Source: Hephaestia mangrovi
GTDB lineage: Bacteria > Pseudomonadota > Alphaproteobacteria > Sphingomonadales > Sphingomonadaceae
Direction of reading: 5' to 3'
Assembly: GCF_019880555.1 (NCBI RefSeq)
Contig: NZ_JAINVU010000001.1
Span: forward strand, 434,001 to 498,000
Length of the DNA stretch: 64,000 nucleotides
The notes beneath the pieces are model-generated. The model was not told where the DNA came from. It saw only the letters and a list, made by a program, of their open reading frames with translations, and did not search any database. Shown one piece after another: positions 8,526 through 16,422 of the stretch; position 1 is the first letter of the stretch, and each line of letters opens with the position of its first letter. The translations under genes were made by a program, and so were the position numbers.

Positions 8526-10307
8526 TCAGCTCGCCAGCGCTTCGACCTGTTCGGCGAGCTCCAGCCAGCGCAGCTCGGCGGCTTCCTTTTCCTCGCGCGC
8601 CTTGGCGATGCCTTTCATCAGCGCGTCGAACCGCGCCGGATCGCGGGTGAAGAGGTCGGGATCGGCGAGCGCCGCTTCGTCGCGCGCAATGCCCGCGTCG
8701 AGCTCCTCGATGCGCTTGGGCAGCAGGTCGTAATCGCGCTGGTCCTTGTAGCTCAGCTTGGTCTGCTTCTGGGGCGGCGGGGGAGCCGGCGGCGGGGCGC
8801 CGGCGGCCTTCTTCGCCTCGGCCTTCGGCTTGCGCTTGCGCTGCCAATCTTCATAACCACCGGCGACGATATCGACGCTGCCGGAGCCGTCGAGCCCGAG
8901 CGTCACCGTCACCGTGCGATCGAGGAAGTCGCGATCGTGGCTGACGATCAGCACGGTGCCGTCATAATCGGCGATCACTTCCTGCAACAGGTCGAGCGTT
9001 TCCATGTCGAGATCGTTGGTCGGCTCGTCGAGCACCAGCAGGTTCGATTGCCGGGCGAACTCGCGCGCCAGCAGCAGGCGCGAGCGCTCGCCGCCCGAGA
9101 GCGTACCGATCAGGGCATCGGTAAGGCTTTCCTCGAACAGGAATTCCTTGAGGTAGCCGCGAATGTGCTTCTTGGCGCCGCGCACCTCGATCCAGTCGCC
9201 GCCGTCGGCGAGCACGTCGCGGACGCGCTTTTCGGGCGATAGCAGGCTGCGCTGCTGATCGATGATGACGCCATCCAGCGTCCTGGCCAGCGTGACGCTG
9301 CCCTCGTCGGGCTGGATATCGCCGGTCAGCAGCTTGAGCAGCGTCGTCTTGCCGGCGCCGTTCGCGCCGACGATGCCGATGCGATCGCCGCGCTGGATGC
9401 GCAGGGTGAAATCCTTGATGATCGTGCGGTCGCCGTAGCGTTTGGTGACGTGATCGGCGGTGATGACGCTCTTGGTGCGAACGTCGTCGCTCTCGATCGC
9501 CAGTTTGGCGGCGCCTTGCGGGCCGAGCATCGCGGCGCGTTGCGCGCGCATCTGGTGGAGTTTCTCGAGCCGGCCCTGGTTGCGCTTGCGCCGCGCGGTG
9601 ACGCCGCGTTGCAGCCAGTGCAATTCGAGCTTGAGCTTGGCGTCGAGCTTTTCCGCCGCGCGGGCTTCCTCGGCATAGACCGCCTCGGTCCATGCCTCGA
9701 AGCCGCCATAGCCGATCTCGCTGCGGCGCAGGCTGCCGCGATCGAGCCACAAGGTCTGACGGGTGAGCCGGGTGAGGAAGGTGCGATCGTGGCTGATGAC
9801 GATGAACGCGCCGGTATAGCGGTTGAGCCAGTCCTCCAGCCACTCGATCGCGCCGAGATCGAGATGGTTGGTCGGTTCGTCGAGCAGCAGCACGTCGGGG
9901 TTCTGCGCCAGCGCGCGGGCGATCGCGGCGCGCCGGCGCTCGCCGCCCGACGCGGTTGCCGCCTCGCGGGCCATGTCGATGCCGATCTGGTCGGCGATCG
10001 CTGCGACCTCATGCTCGGCCGGCGCATCGTCGCCGGACAGGGCATACTCCATCAGCGTCGCGAAACCGGCGAGCTTCGGCTCCTGTTCGAGCAGCACCAC
10101 CCTGGTGCCCGGCTGGATGATCCGGCGGCCTTCATCGACCTCGATCAAATCGGCAATCGCCTTGAACAGCGTGGTCTTGCCGGCGCCGTTGCGGCCGATC
10201 AGCGCCAGCCGGTCGCGCGCGCCGATGTTGAGATCGATGTTGCGGAACAGCCAGCCCGATCCCTGGATCAAGCCGAGTTTTTCATATGCGAGGACGGGAG
10301 CTGCCAT
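8526..10307 (-). CDS. uup: ABC-F ATPase Uup
   Basis: This 593-residue protein has two ABC cassettes and no membrane spans, as in ABC-F translation or DNA-associated factors. Walker A motifs are GRNGAGKTT (near residue 37) and GANGAGKTT (near 320). Signature motifs are ASGGERRRAA and LSGGERSRLL, with LLLDEPTNHLD and LVLDEPTNDLD as Walker B. The 60-residue C-terminal domain after a Pro-rich linker (APPPAPPPPQK) is coiled-coil-like, which marks Uup rather than EttA. The ATG at 10307 gives MAAPVLAYEKL. It has no operon partner. Confidence 0.9.
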   Translation of the reverse strand: MAAPVLAYEKLGLIQGSGWLFRNIDLNIGARDRLALIGRNGAGKTTLFKAIADLIEVDEGRRIIQPGTRVVLLEQEPKLAGFATLMEYALSGDDAPAEHEVAAIADQIGIDMAREAATASGGERRRAAIARALAQNPDVLLLDEPTNHLDLGAIEWLEDWLNRYTGAFIVISHDRTFLTRLTRQTLWLDRGSLRRSEIGYGGFEAWTEAVYAEEARAAEKLDAKLKLELHWLQRGVTARRKRNQGRLEKLHQMRAQRAAMLGPQGAAKLAIESDDVRTKSVITADHVTKRYGDRTIIKDFTLRIQRGDRIGIVGANGAGKTTLLKLLTGDIQPDEGSVTLARTLDGVIIDQQRSLLSPEKRVRDVLADGGDWIEVRGAKKHIRGYLKEFLFEESLTDALIGTLSGGERSRLLLAREFARQSNLLVLDEPTNDLDMETLDLLQEVIADYDGTVLIVSHDRDFLDRTVTVTLGLDGSGSVDIVAGGYEDWQRKRKPKAEAKKAAGAPPPAPPPPQKQTKLSYKDQRDYDLLPKRIEELDAGIARDEAALADPDLFTRDPARFDALMKGIAKAREEKEAAELRWLELAEQVEALAS

Positions 10308-10371
10308 GATGCCGCGCGAGGTAGGGGTATCAGCCGGGCGGGGCAAGCGGCGGAGTCTTTTGTTGGGTTAC

Positions 10372-10453
10372 GGCACCAGCCCGCTCCCCCACCCGACGTC
10401 CCACAGGATAATCGCATTGGGTGGTCGGGTGGGGGGGGGAGCGGGCCGGTGCC
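10372..10453. repeat. Long G/C inverted repeat between divergent genes
   Basis: The left arm 10372-10397 (GGCACCAGCCCGCTCCCCC then ACCCGAC) mirrors the right arm 10424-10453 (GTCGGGTGGGGGGGGG then AGCGGGCCGGTGCC), apart from four extra G residues in the right-hand G-run and one mismatch. The loop is 26 nt. It sits between uup (minus) and the PepSY-like gene (plus). It could form a very stable hairpin, and the G-rich strand could form a quadruplex. Confidence 0.65.
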
Positions 10454-10501
10454 GCTCTCTCATGGGCAACGCATTCATAGGCTATTCAACGGGGCGCCGA
10501 T

Positions 10502-10822
10502 ATGCGAGGCGCGATGAAGATGGGATCAACCGTTGCGATTGCCCTGGCGTCCGCGGTGTTGCTGCCGGCGGGCCACGCCGGGGCGCAGCACCGCCGCGAC
10601 GACCAGCAGATGGCGCGCCAGGCGCGCCGCGACGGGCGCATCATGCCCGTTCCCGAGATCGAGCGCCGCGTCGTGCCGACGATGAAGGGCGCGCAATATC
10701 TCGGTTTCGATTTCGATCCGGACGGCGCCATTTACACGCTCAAGTTCCTGCGCAATGGAACGGTTATCTGGGTCGATGTCGACGGCCGCTCTGGCCGGGT
10801 CATCGGCCGCACCGATCAATAA
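10502..10822 (+). CDS. PepSY-like secreted protein
   Basis: This 106-residue protein has a signal peptide (VAIALASAVLLPAGHAGAQ) and a C-terminal PepSY-like fold seen in YLGFDFDPDGAIYTLKFLRNGTVIWVDVDGRSGRVI. It precedes the response regulator and kinase genes on the same strand by 34 bp. PepSY proteins encoded beside two-component systems are often periplasmic inputs or regulated targets; that role is inference here. Start could also be the Met at residue 5 or 7. Confidence 0.7.
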   Translation: MRGAMKMGSTVAIALASAVLLPAGHAGAQHRRDDQQMARQARRDGRIMPVPEIERRVVPTMKGAQYLGFDFDPDGAIYTLKFLRNGTVIWVDVDGRSGRVIGRTDQ

Positions 10823-10856
10823 GGCCGCTTCGCGCCGCCGCCGACAGGGGAAAGAC

Positions 10857-11525
10857 ATGCGCGTTCTGATCGTCGAGGATGAGCCCAATCTGGGCCAGCA
10901 GTTGAAGAATACGCTGGAGGGCGCAGGCTATGCGATCGATCTCGCCACCGATGGCGAGGACGGCCATTTCCTGGGCTCCACCGAGGCTTATGATGCCGTG
11001 GTACTCGATCTCGGCCTGCCCGAGATCGACGGGCTGACGGTGCTCGATCGCTGGCGCAAGGAAGGCAAGACGATGCCGGTGCTGGTGCTCACCGCGCGCG
11101 ACAGCTGGTCGGACAAGGTTGCCGGGCTCGATGCCGGTGCCGACGATTATGTCGCCAAGCCGTTCCAGACCGAGGAACTGATCGCCCGCCTGCGCGCGCT
11201 GATCCGCCGCGCCTCGGGCAATGCCTCGAGCGAGCTCACCGCCGGCGACGTGCGGCTCGACACGCGCTCGGGCAAGGTCACCAAGGACGGCAATCCGGTG
11301 AAGCTCACCGCGCAGGAATACAAGCTGCTGAGCTACCTGCTCCACCACAAGGGCAAGGTGGTCAGCCGCACCGAGCTGATCGAGCATATCTACGACCAGG
11401 ATTTCGATCGCGATTCGAATACGATCGAGGTGTTCGTGACGCGCATCCGCAAGAAGCTGGGGCAGGACGTCATCACCACGATCCGCGGCCTCGGCTACAG
11501 CCTCGAGGATCCGGATGAGGCGTAA
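10857..11525 (+). CDS. OmpR-family response regulator
   Basis: This 222-residue regulator has a receiver domain (residues 1-115) with acidic pocket E7/D8, phospho-acceptor D51 (VVLDLGLP), Thr in VLTAR and Lys in VAKPF. The C-terminal winged helix (residues 125-220) ends with TIRGLGYSLEDP, typical of OmpR/PhoB DNA-binding domains. It is closest in style to PhoP/QseB. ATG at 10857 follows AGGGGAAAGAC. It is followed 18 bp later by its sensor kinase. Confidence 0.92.
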   Translation: MRVLIVEDEPNLGQQLKNTLEGAGYAIDLATDGEDGHFLGSTEAYDAVVLDLGLPEIDGLTVLDRWRKEGKTMPVLVLTARDSWSDKVAGLDAGADDYVAKPFQTEELIARLRALIRRASGNASSELTAGDVRLDTRSGKVTKDGNPVKLTAQEYKLLSYLLHHKGKVVSRTELIEHIYDQDFDRDSNTIEVFVTRIRKKLGQDVITTIRGLGYSLEDPDEA

Positions 11526-11543
11526 TCGACTGGCGGCGGCGGG

Positions 11544-12965
11544 ATGAACACCACTGCCGACGAGGCGGACGCGCCGCAGCGCCGGTCGCTGTGGCAGCGA
11601 TTTCTGCTCGGGCGCCGGCAGATCAGGCAGCGCACCGACGGCTCGCTGAGCCAGCGCATGATCCTGGTCGCGGCGCTGTGGATCGGCGTGCTGCTGGCGG
11701 GCGGCGGCTATGCGCTCGATCGCGTGCTGACCGGCGCCTTGACCAGCTATTTCGACCAGTCGCTCGAAACCGTGCTACGGGCGCAGATCCTGTCCGCCGA
11801 GATCGATCCCTATGGCGACGTGATGTTCAACCGCACCGCCGCCGATCAGCGGTTCCTGGAGCCCTATTCGGGGCTTTACTGGCAGGTGAGCGGCGCGGGG
11901 CATGAGGATCTGACGTCGCGATCGTTATGGGATCGCACGCTCGATTTCGGCGATCCCCAGCGCCATATCGAGCCCTTCTCGTTCAGCAGCGACCAGTTCC
12001 CGACCGAGAAGCTGCGGATCATCGCGCAGGACGTGAAGCTGCCCGGATCGAAGACGTGGTGGCGCTTTCAGGTCGCCGAGAGCCGGGACGGGCTCAATGC
12101 CCAGATCGCGGTGCTGCGGCGGACGCTGGTGCGATCGTTCCTGCTGCTCGGCGCCGGACTGGTGATGATGGCCGCGCTGCAGACGCTTTACGGCCTGTGG
12201 CCGCTGCGCAAGGTGCGGCTGGAGATCGCCAAGATGCGCGCCGGGCGCGCTTCGCGGATCACCGAGGCGATGCCGATCGAGGTCGCGCCGATGGTCGACG
12301 AATTGAACGCGCTGATCGAGCATAACGAGCGCCAGGCCGAGGAAGCACGGCGCCACGCCGGCAACCTGGCGCACGCGCTCAAGACGCCGCTGACCGTCAT
12401 CATGAACGCCGCCACCGCCGATTCGGCCGATCTTTCCGAGACGGTGGTGCGCGAGGCGCGGACGATGCGGCGGCAGGTCGATCACCATCTGGCGCGCGCC
12501 CGCGCGGTGGGGCGGCGCGGCCATGCGCACAGCCGCGCCGACGTGTGGCCGAGCCTCGAATCGGTCGAGCGCGCGGTCTCGCGGCTCTACCCACACGTCC
12601 GCTTCGACATGGACGGGCCGACCGATCTGCAAGTCCATGTCGAGCGGCAGGATCTCGACGAGATGCTCGGCAATCTGATCGAGAATGCCGCGAAATATGG
12701 CGGCGGCAGCGTGTTCGTTACCGTGCGCGGGCAAGCCGGCTTCGTCGAGTTCCTCGTCGAGGACGACGGCGCCGGCATTGCCGAGGACGATCGCTCCCGG
12801 CTGTTCGATCGCGGCGCGCGGCTCGACAGCGGCAAGCCGGGCACTGGCCTCGGCCTCGCGATCGTTCGCGACGTGGCGGAAATTTACGAAGGCACCGTCG
12901 GGCTGGAGGAAAGCGAAGACTTGGGCGGGCTGCTCGTGCGGCTGCGTTTGCCGGCGGCGAACTGA
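11544..12965 (+). CDS. Sensor histidine kinase, partner of the upstream regulator
   Basis: This 473-residue membrane kinase has a first span near residues 38-58 (MILVAALWIGVLLAGGGYAL), a periplasmic sensor region, and a second span near 195-218. The H-box is HAGNLAHALKTPLTVIMN, with the phosphorylated His in AHALKTP. The catalytic domain has NLIENAAKYG, VEDDGAGIAEDD and GTGLGLAIV. It probably phosphorylates the regulator encoded just upstream. The signal is unknown; the preceding PepSY protein is a candidate partner. It resembles PhoQ-type kinases of the group. Confidence 0.9.
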   Translation: MNTTADEADAPQRRSLWQRFLLGRRQIRQRTDGSLSQRMILVAALWIGVLLAGGGYALDRVLTGALTSYFDQSLETVLRAQILSAEIDPYGDVMFNRTAADQRFLEPYSGLYWQVSGAGHEDLTSRSLWDRTLDFGDPQRHIEPFSFSSDQFPTEKLRIIAQDVKLPGSKTWWRFQVAESRDGLNAQIAVLRRTLVRSFLLLGAGLVMMAALQTLYGLWPLRKVRLEIAKMRAGRASRITEAMPIEVAPMVDELNALIEHNERQAEEARRHAGNLAHALKTPLTVIMNAATADSADLSETVVREARTMRRQVDHHLARARAVGRRGHAHSRADVWPSLESVERAVSRLYPHVRFDMDGPTDLQVHVERQDLDEMLGNLIENAAKYGGGSVFVTVRGQAGFVEFLVEDDGAGIAEDDRSRLFDRGARLDSGKPGTGLGLAIVRDVAEIYEGTVGLEESEDLGGLLVRLRLPAAN

Positions 12966-13001
12966 GGAACGTCCACGGCTCGCCCTGTTTTGCGTTATGC
13001 C

Positions 13002-15038
13002 TCAGCCATACCGAGGGCCGCAGATCTGATCGTTGCCGGCAAGGCAGATCTGGCACCCCTTGCTGGTCGCCACGCCGTTGGCCAGTTCGGCGAAAATCTT
13101 CCGGGCCTGCGGGCTTTCCACCGCCGCGCGGATTCCGTCGAAATCGGATAACGAACCGAACGTCGCGGTGCTGTCCATATCGAGACAGCAGATGCCGAGC
13201 TTGCCGGTGGCGAAGATAGCGAGCGACGGTTTCTGGACGAAGCCGCAGCGATTGCCGTCGGCGTTGATCATGCGGCGGCCGACCGACCAGTCCGGATGAT
13301 GCTCGAGCAGCAAATTGGCATATGTTCCGACCGGCCGAGGCGATATGAAAGCGAATTGATCCTTGCCGTCGACATCCCGCCACTTCAGCACCGGAAGATG
13401 CCCCTGGTCACCATGCGAGGCACCGAAGAACGATGCTTCGATCATTTCTGGCTGATTGGTGAGCGCCTTGACCCGGCGATCGGCCGGCGCGCCGGCGGCG
13501 ATTTTCGCGGCGATATTCTCCCACTTGCGGACGTGGCGCATCATACGATCGGGTGAATCGGGGAAGGCGCCGCGCACGCGCGGATCGACGCGTTTGTCCT
13601 CGGCGCCATTGGAAACCATCTGATAGAGTCGGAGATGGCCGGGCGCGCCCTCGTGCGCCATCTGCGCCAGCAAGGCGGAGACGCGATCGACCAGCGTGTC
13701 ATAATCCCCGATCTTGGCGCTGCGCGTGGCGGCATAGGATTGCTGGCTGTCATTGTGCAGCGAGACCGCGATGCCGGTCGGATAATTGTGCGACAGCTGC
13801 GCCAGCTTCTTTTCGACCAGCGTCATACCGTGCGTCGTGAAGAAGGTGGGGAAGGGTAGCGCCTTTTTCCGAATGTATGCCAGGATTTCTGCGATGTTGG
13901 GGTGCAGCAGCGGTTCGCCATAAGCATTGAGCTGCATCGAACCGACGTGGACGGTGGTGGCGAGCTGGTCGATGATCTGCTTGACCTGTTCCAGCGGCAG
14001 CCATTGCCGCGCGTCCTCGCGGTGCATATCCGGGCAGAAGCCGCATTTCTGATTGCAGAAATTGGTGATCTCCAGCCACACGATATCGATATGGGGGCGG
14101 CCGCCGACGGCCGGATAGGCGGGCCTCGGGGTATCACGGAAATGTTCGAAATAGCCCCGTACCTCTTTCAGGACGTCGGCGTCGATCGACCGCCACTCGG
14201 CGCTGCCGGGCGGCGCGGCGAGCAGCGCGGCGGCTTCGGCCGCGACGCGCGGGGCGGCAGCGAGCGCAAACACCATACTTTCGGTGCCGAACGACGCGCT
14301 TTTGCCGTCGCCGCACAGATGGACGGCCATCACCGCAAGGTCGGCGGCCAATCCCCGCCTGGCGTCGTCGGCCACCGGCAGCGCGATCGCACGCGCCAGG
14401 ATCGCCAGCGAGCGGTCGAATTGTCCCGCCTCGGCGAGGTGCCGGGCGAGCGCGCGATGGGCAACGATTTCCAGCGGATTGGCCTCGATGATGGCAGGAA
14501 GGTCTTCGATAGCGCCGCCGAAGCCGCAAGGCGCCGTCCACAGCGCGCCGATGCCGGGCGCCAACCCCAGGAAGCGAAGCCGCGTCGCCCGGACCGCCGA
14601 TTTGAACCTCGGCGACGGGCGCTCCGCCTTGGCAGTTTCGAGCAGGGCATCGGCGTCGGCGCCGCGGCCGGCCGCGTTGATCAGCCCGGCTAGGCACAGC
14701 ACCGTCGCGTCGGGAAGCTCGGCAAGAACGCCTTCGCCGTTCGGGAAATTCGCCAGCAGCAGGAGGTTGTGCGCAGTTTCCGCCGACGCCTGATCGAGCA
14801 TCGCGTAAAAGCGGTGAACGGCAAGCGCGGCCGGATCGGCCTCCAGCGCTTCGAGGACATGGCAGAGCAACTCGACGACCACCGGCTGCGCGCCGTCGTC
14901 ACAAAGGGAAACCCCGCGATCCCGAAGAATGGCCAGCGCACTTTCGGTAGCCTGGATGCCAGCCGCTTCGAGCACCGCCAAGGCCGCGGCAACGGGATCG
15001 ACGACGACGGCGGGAGAGAGACTGGCAACCCTGTTCAT
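13002..15038 (-). CDS. Radical SAM/SPASM protein with large helical N-terminal region
   Basis: This 678-residue protein has an N-terminal half of Ala/Leu-rich helices with at least one TPR-like repeat (ALARHLAEAGQFDRSLAILA near residues 196-215). A radical SAM core then begins with CNQKCGFC (about residues 328-335), the 4Fe-4S cluster ligands. The C-terminus has a SPASM-like set of cysteines (GICCLDMD, CQICLAGNDQICG). Radical SAM/SPASM enzymes modify peptides, proteins or small molecules. No precursor peptide or partner is evident nearby, so the substrate is unknown. It converges with the sensor kinase gene. Confidence 0.85.
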   Translation of the reverse strand: MNRVASLSPAVVVDPVAAALAVLEAAGIQATESALAILRDRGVSLCDDGAQPVVVELLCHVLEALEADPAALAVHRFYAMLDQASAETAHNLLLLANFPNGEGVLAELPDATVLCLAGLINAAGRGADADALLETAKAERPSPRFKSAVRATRLRFLGLAPGIGALWTAPCGFGGAIEDLPAIIEANPLEIVAHRALARHLAEAGQFDRSLAILARAIALPVADDARRGLAADLAVMAVHLCGDGKSASFGTESMVFALAAAPRVAAEAAALLAAPPGSAEWRSIDADVLKEVRGYFEHFRDTPRPAYPAVGGRPHIDIVWLEITNFCNQKCGFCPDMHREDARQWLPLEQVKQIIDQLATTVHVGSMQLNAYGEPLLHPNIAEILAYIRKKALPFPTFFTTHGMTLVEKKLAQLSHNYPTGIAVSLHNDSQQSYAATRSAKIGDYDTLVDRVSALLAQMAHEGAPGHLRLYQMVSNGAEDKRVDPRVRGAFPDSPDRMMRHVRKWENIAAKIAAGAPADRRVKALTNQPEMIEASFFGASHGDQGHLPVLKWRDVDGKDQFAFISPRPVGTYANLLLEHHPDWSVGRRMINADGNRCGFVQKPSLAIFATGKLGICCLDMDSTATFGSLSDFDGIRAAVESPQARKIFAELANGVATSKGCQICLAGNDQICGPRYG

Positions 15039-15104
15039 GTAGATAACCCCGGAGAATGCGCCCAGAAGAAGCGATGGTCATGAACGGGGCTGGTAAACAT
15101 ATCG

Positions 15105-15331
15105 CTAACCATGGCGGGCGGCGCCCGACGTTGGCGGTGATCGCCACTCATCCCCGCGCCAACTGTGGAACGTGGTGGAGCCGCGGACGTCGATCACCTG
15201 ATCGACCAACGCGGGATCGGCGAGGATCTCTCCATCGAGCATCAGCACCGCGAAGTCATGGACCAGCGCCCAGCTGCGCAACGTCAGCAATCGCGTCGCG
15301 GTAAACGCCGCGTTCTGAAAATCTATCGGCC
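15105..15331 (-). pseudogene. Coding-like relic without a good start
   Basis: A minus-strand frame of about 75 codons, ending in TAG at 15105-15107, reads like real protein (RSWALVHDFAVLML, then DVRGSTTFHSWRGDEW) with strongly GC-biased third positions. It has no ATG or ribosome binding site and merges into the antisense of the neighbouring gene's end. I infer the 3' remnant of a lost gene; a 61-residue product from a TTG codon is possible but weak. The rest of 15039-15331 shows nothing. Confidence 0.4.
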
Positions 15332-16327
15332 CTAGGCGGCGACGGTTTCGCGCATCGCTTCGGCGGTGATGGTCAGGCTGTGCTTGCGGGCGTCGTGATC
15401 GTAGATCGCGCTGGCGATCATCAGTTCGTCGGCCCGGGTGCGCTCGACGAAGGCGGCGATGCGGCGTTCGATCGTCGCTCGGCTGCCGACCGCCGAACAT
15501 TGCAGGACATGATCGAGGATCGCATTGCCCTGCGCGCCCAGCGTGTCGCGATAGTCGGCGACCGGCGGCGGCAGCTGGCGCGGGTTGCCGGTCCGCAAGG
15601 CGACGAACGCCTGCTGCTGCGAACTGGCGAGCAGCTCGGCTTCGGCATCGCTGTCGGCGGCGAAGACGTTGAAGCCGCACATCACATAGGGTTTGTCGAG
15701 CTGCGCCGACGGCTTGAAGTCGCGGCGGTAGATGGCGAGCGCCTGATCGAGCGCATCGGGCGCGAAATGCGAGGCGAAGGCATAGGGCAGGCCGAGCGCG
15801 GCGGCGAGTTGCGCGCCGAACAGGCTCGATCCGAGAATCCACAAGGGCACGTGGGCGCCGGCGCCGGGCGTCGCGCGGATGCCGGTCTGGCCGTCATCTG
15901 CAAAATAGCTCTGCAGCTCCATCACATCGCGCGGGAAGGCGTTGGGATCGCTGTCGAGCGTGCGGCGCAGGGCGCGCGCGACGCGCTGGTCTGATCCCGG
16001 CGCGCGGCCGAGCCCGAGATCGATGCGGCCGGGAAACAGCGCCTCGAGCGTGCCGAACTGCTCGGCGATGACCAGCGGCGCGTGATTGGGCAGCATGATC
16101 CCGCCGGCGCCGACGCGGATCGTTCGCGTCGCCGCGGCGACATGGCCGATCACCACCGCGGTCGCGGCGCTGGCGATGCCCGCCATGCCGTGATGCTCCG
16201 CGCACCAATAGCGTTCGAACCCCAGCGCCTCGACATGCCGCGCCAGATCGGCGGCATTGGCAAGGCTTTGCGAGACCGTGCCGCCTTCGACGACGGGCAC
16301 GAGATCGAGCAGGGAATAGGCTGTCAT
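15332..16327 (-). CDS. LLM-class flavin-dependent oxidoreductase
   Basis: This 331-residue protein is a bacterial luciferase-like monooxygenase fold. Family hallmarks are the start [12 protein letters not shown], the [12 protein letters not shown] segment near residue 45, [11 protein letters not shown] near 95 and [14 protein letters not shown] near 128. Members use reduced FMN or F420 (FMN is likely in this lineage) to oxidise small organics; the substrate is unknown. The Met at 16327 (MTAYSLLD) was chosen over an upstream in-frame start that adds a Pro-rich stretch. It has no operon partner. Confidence 0.88.
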   Translation of the reverse strand: MTAYSLLDLVPVVEGGTVSQSLANAADLARHVEALGFERYWCAEHHGMAGIASAATAVVIGHVAAATRTIRVGAGGIMLPNHAPLVIAEQFGTLEALFPGRIDLGLGRAPGSDQRVARALRRTLDSDPNAFPRDVMELQSYFADDGQTGIRATPGAGAHVPLWILGSSLFGAQLAAALGLPYAFASHFAPDALDQALAIYRRDFKPSAQLDKPYVMCGFNVFAADSDAEAELLASSQQQAFVALRTGNPRQLPPPVADYRDTLGAQGNAILDHVLQCSAVGSRATIERRIAAFVERTRADELMIASAIYDHDARKHSLTITAEAMRETVAA

Positions 16328-16422
16328 GACGCCGAACATGGGTGGCGATGGCGCCGGTGGGAAGGGGGCCATTCCTTCCCTCCCTACAAGAGAGGGGAGA
16401 TCAAGGCGTCACGGCACCCCGT

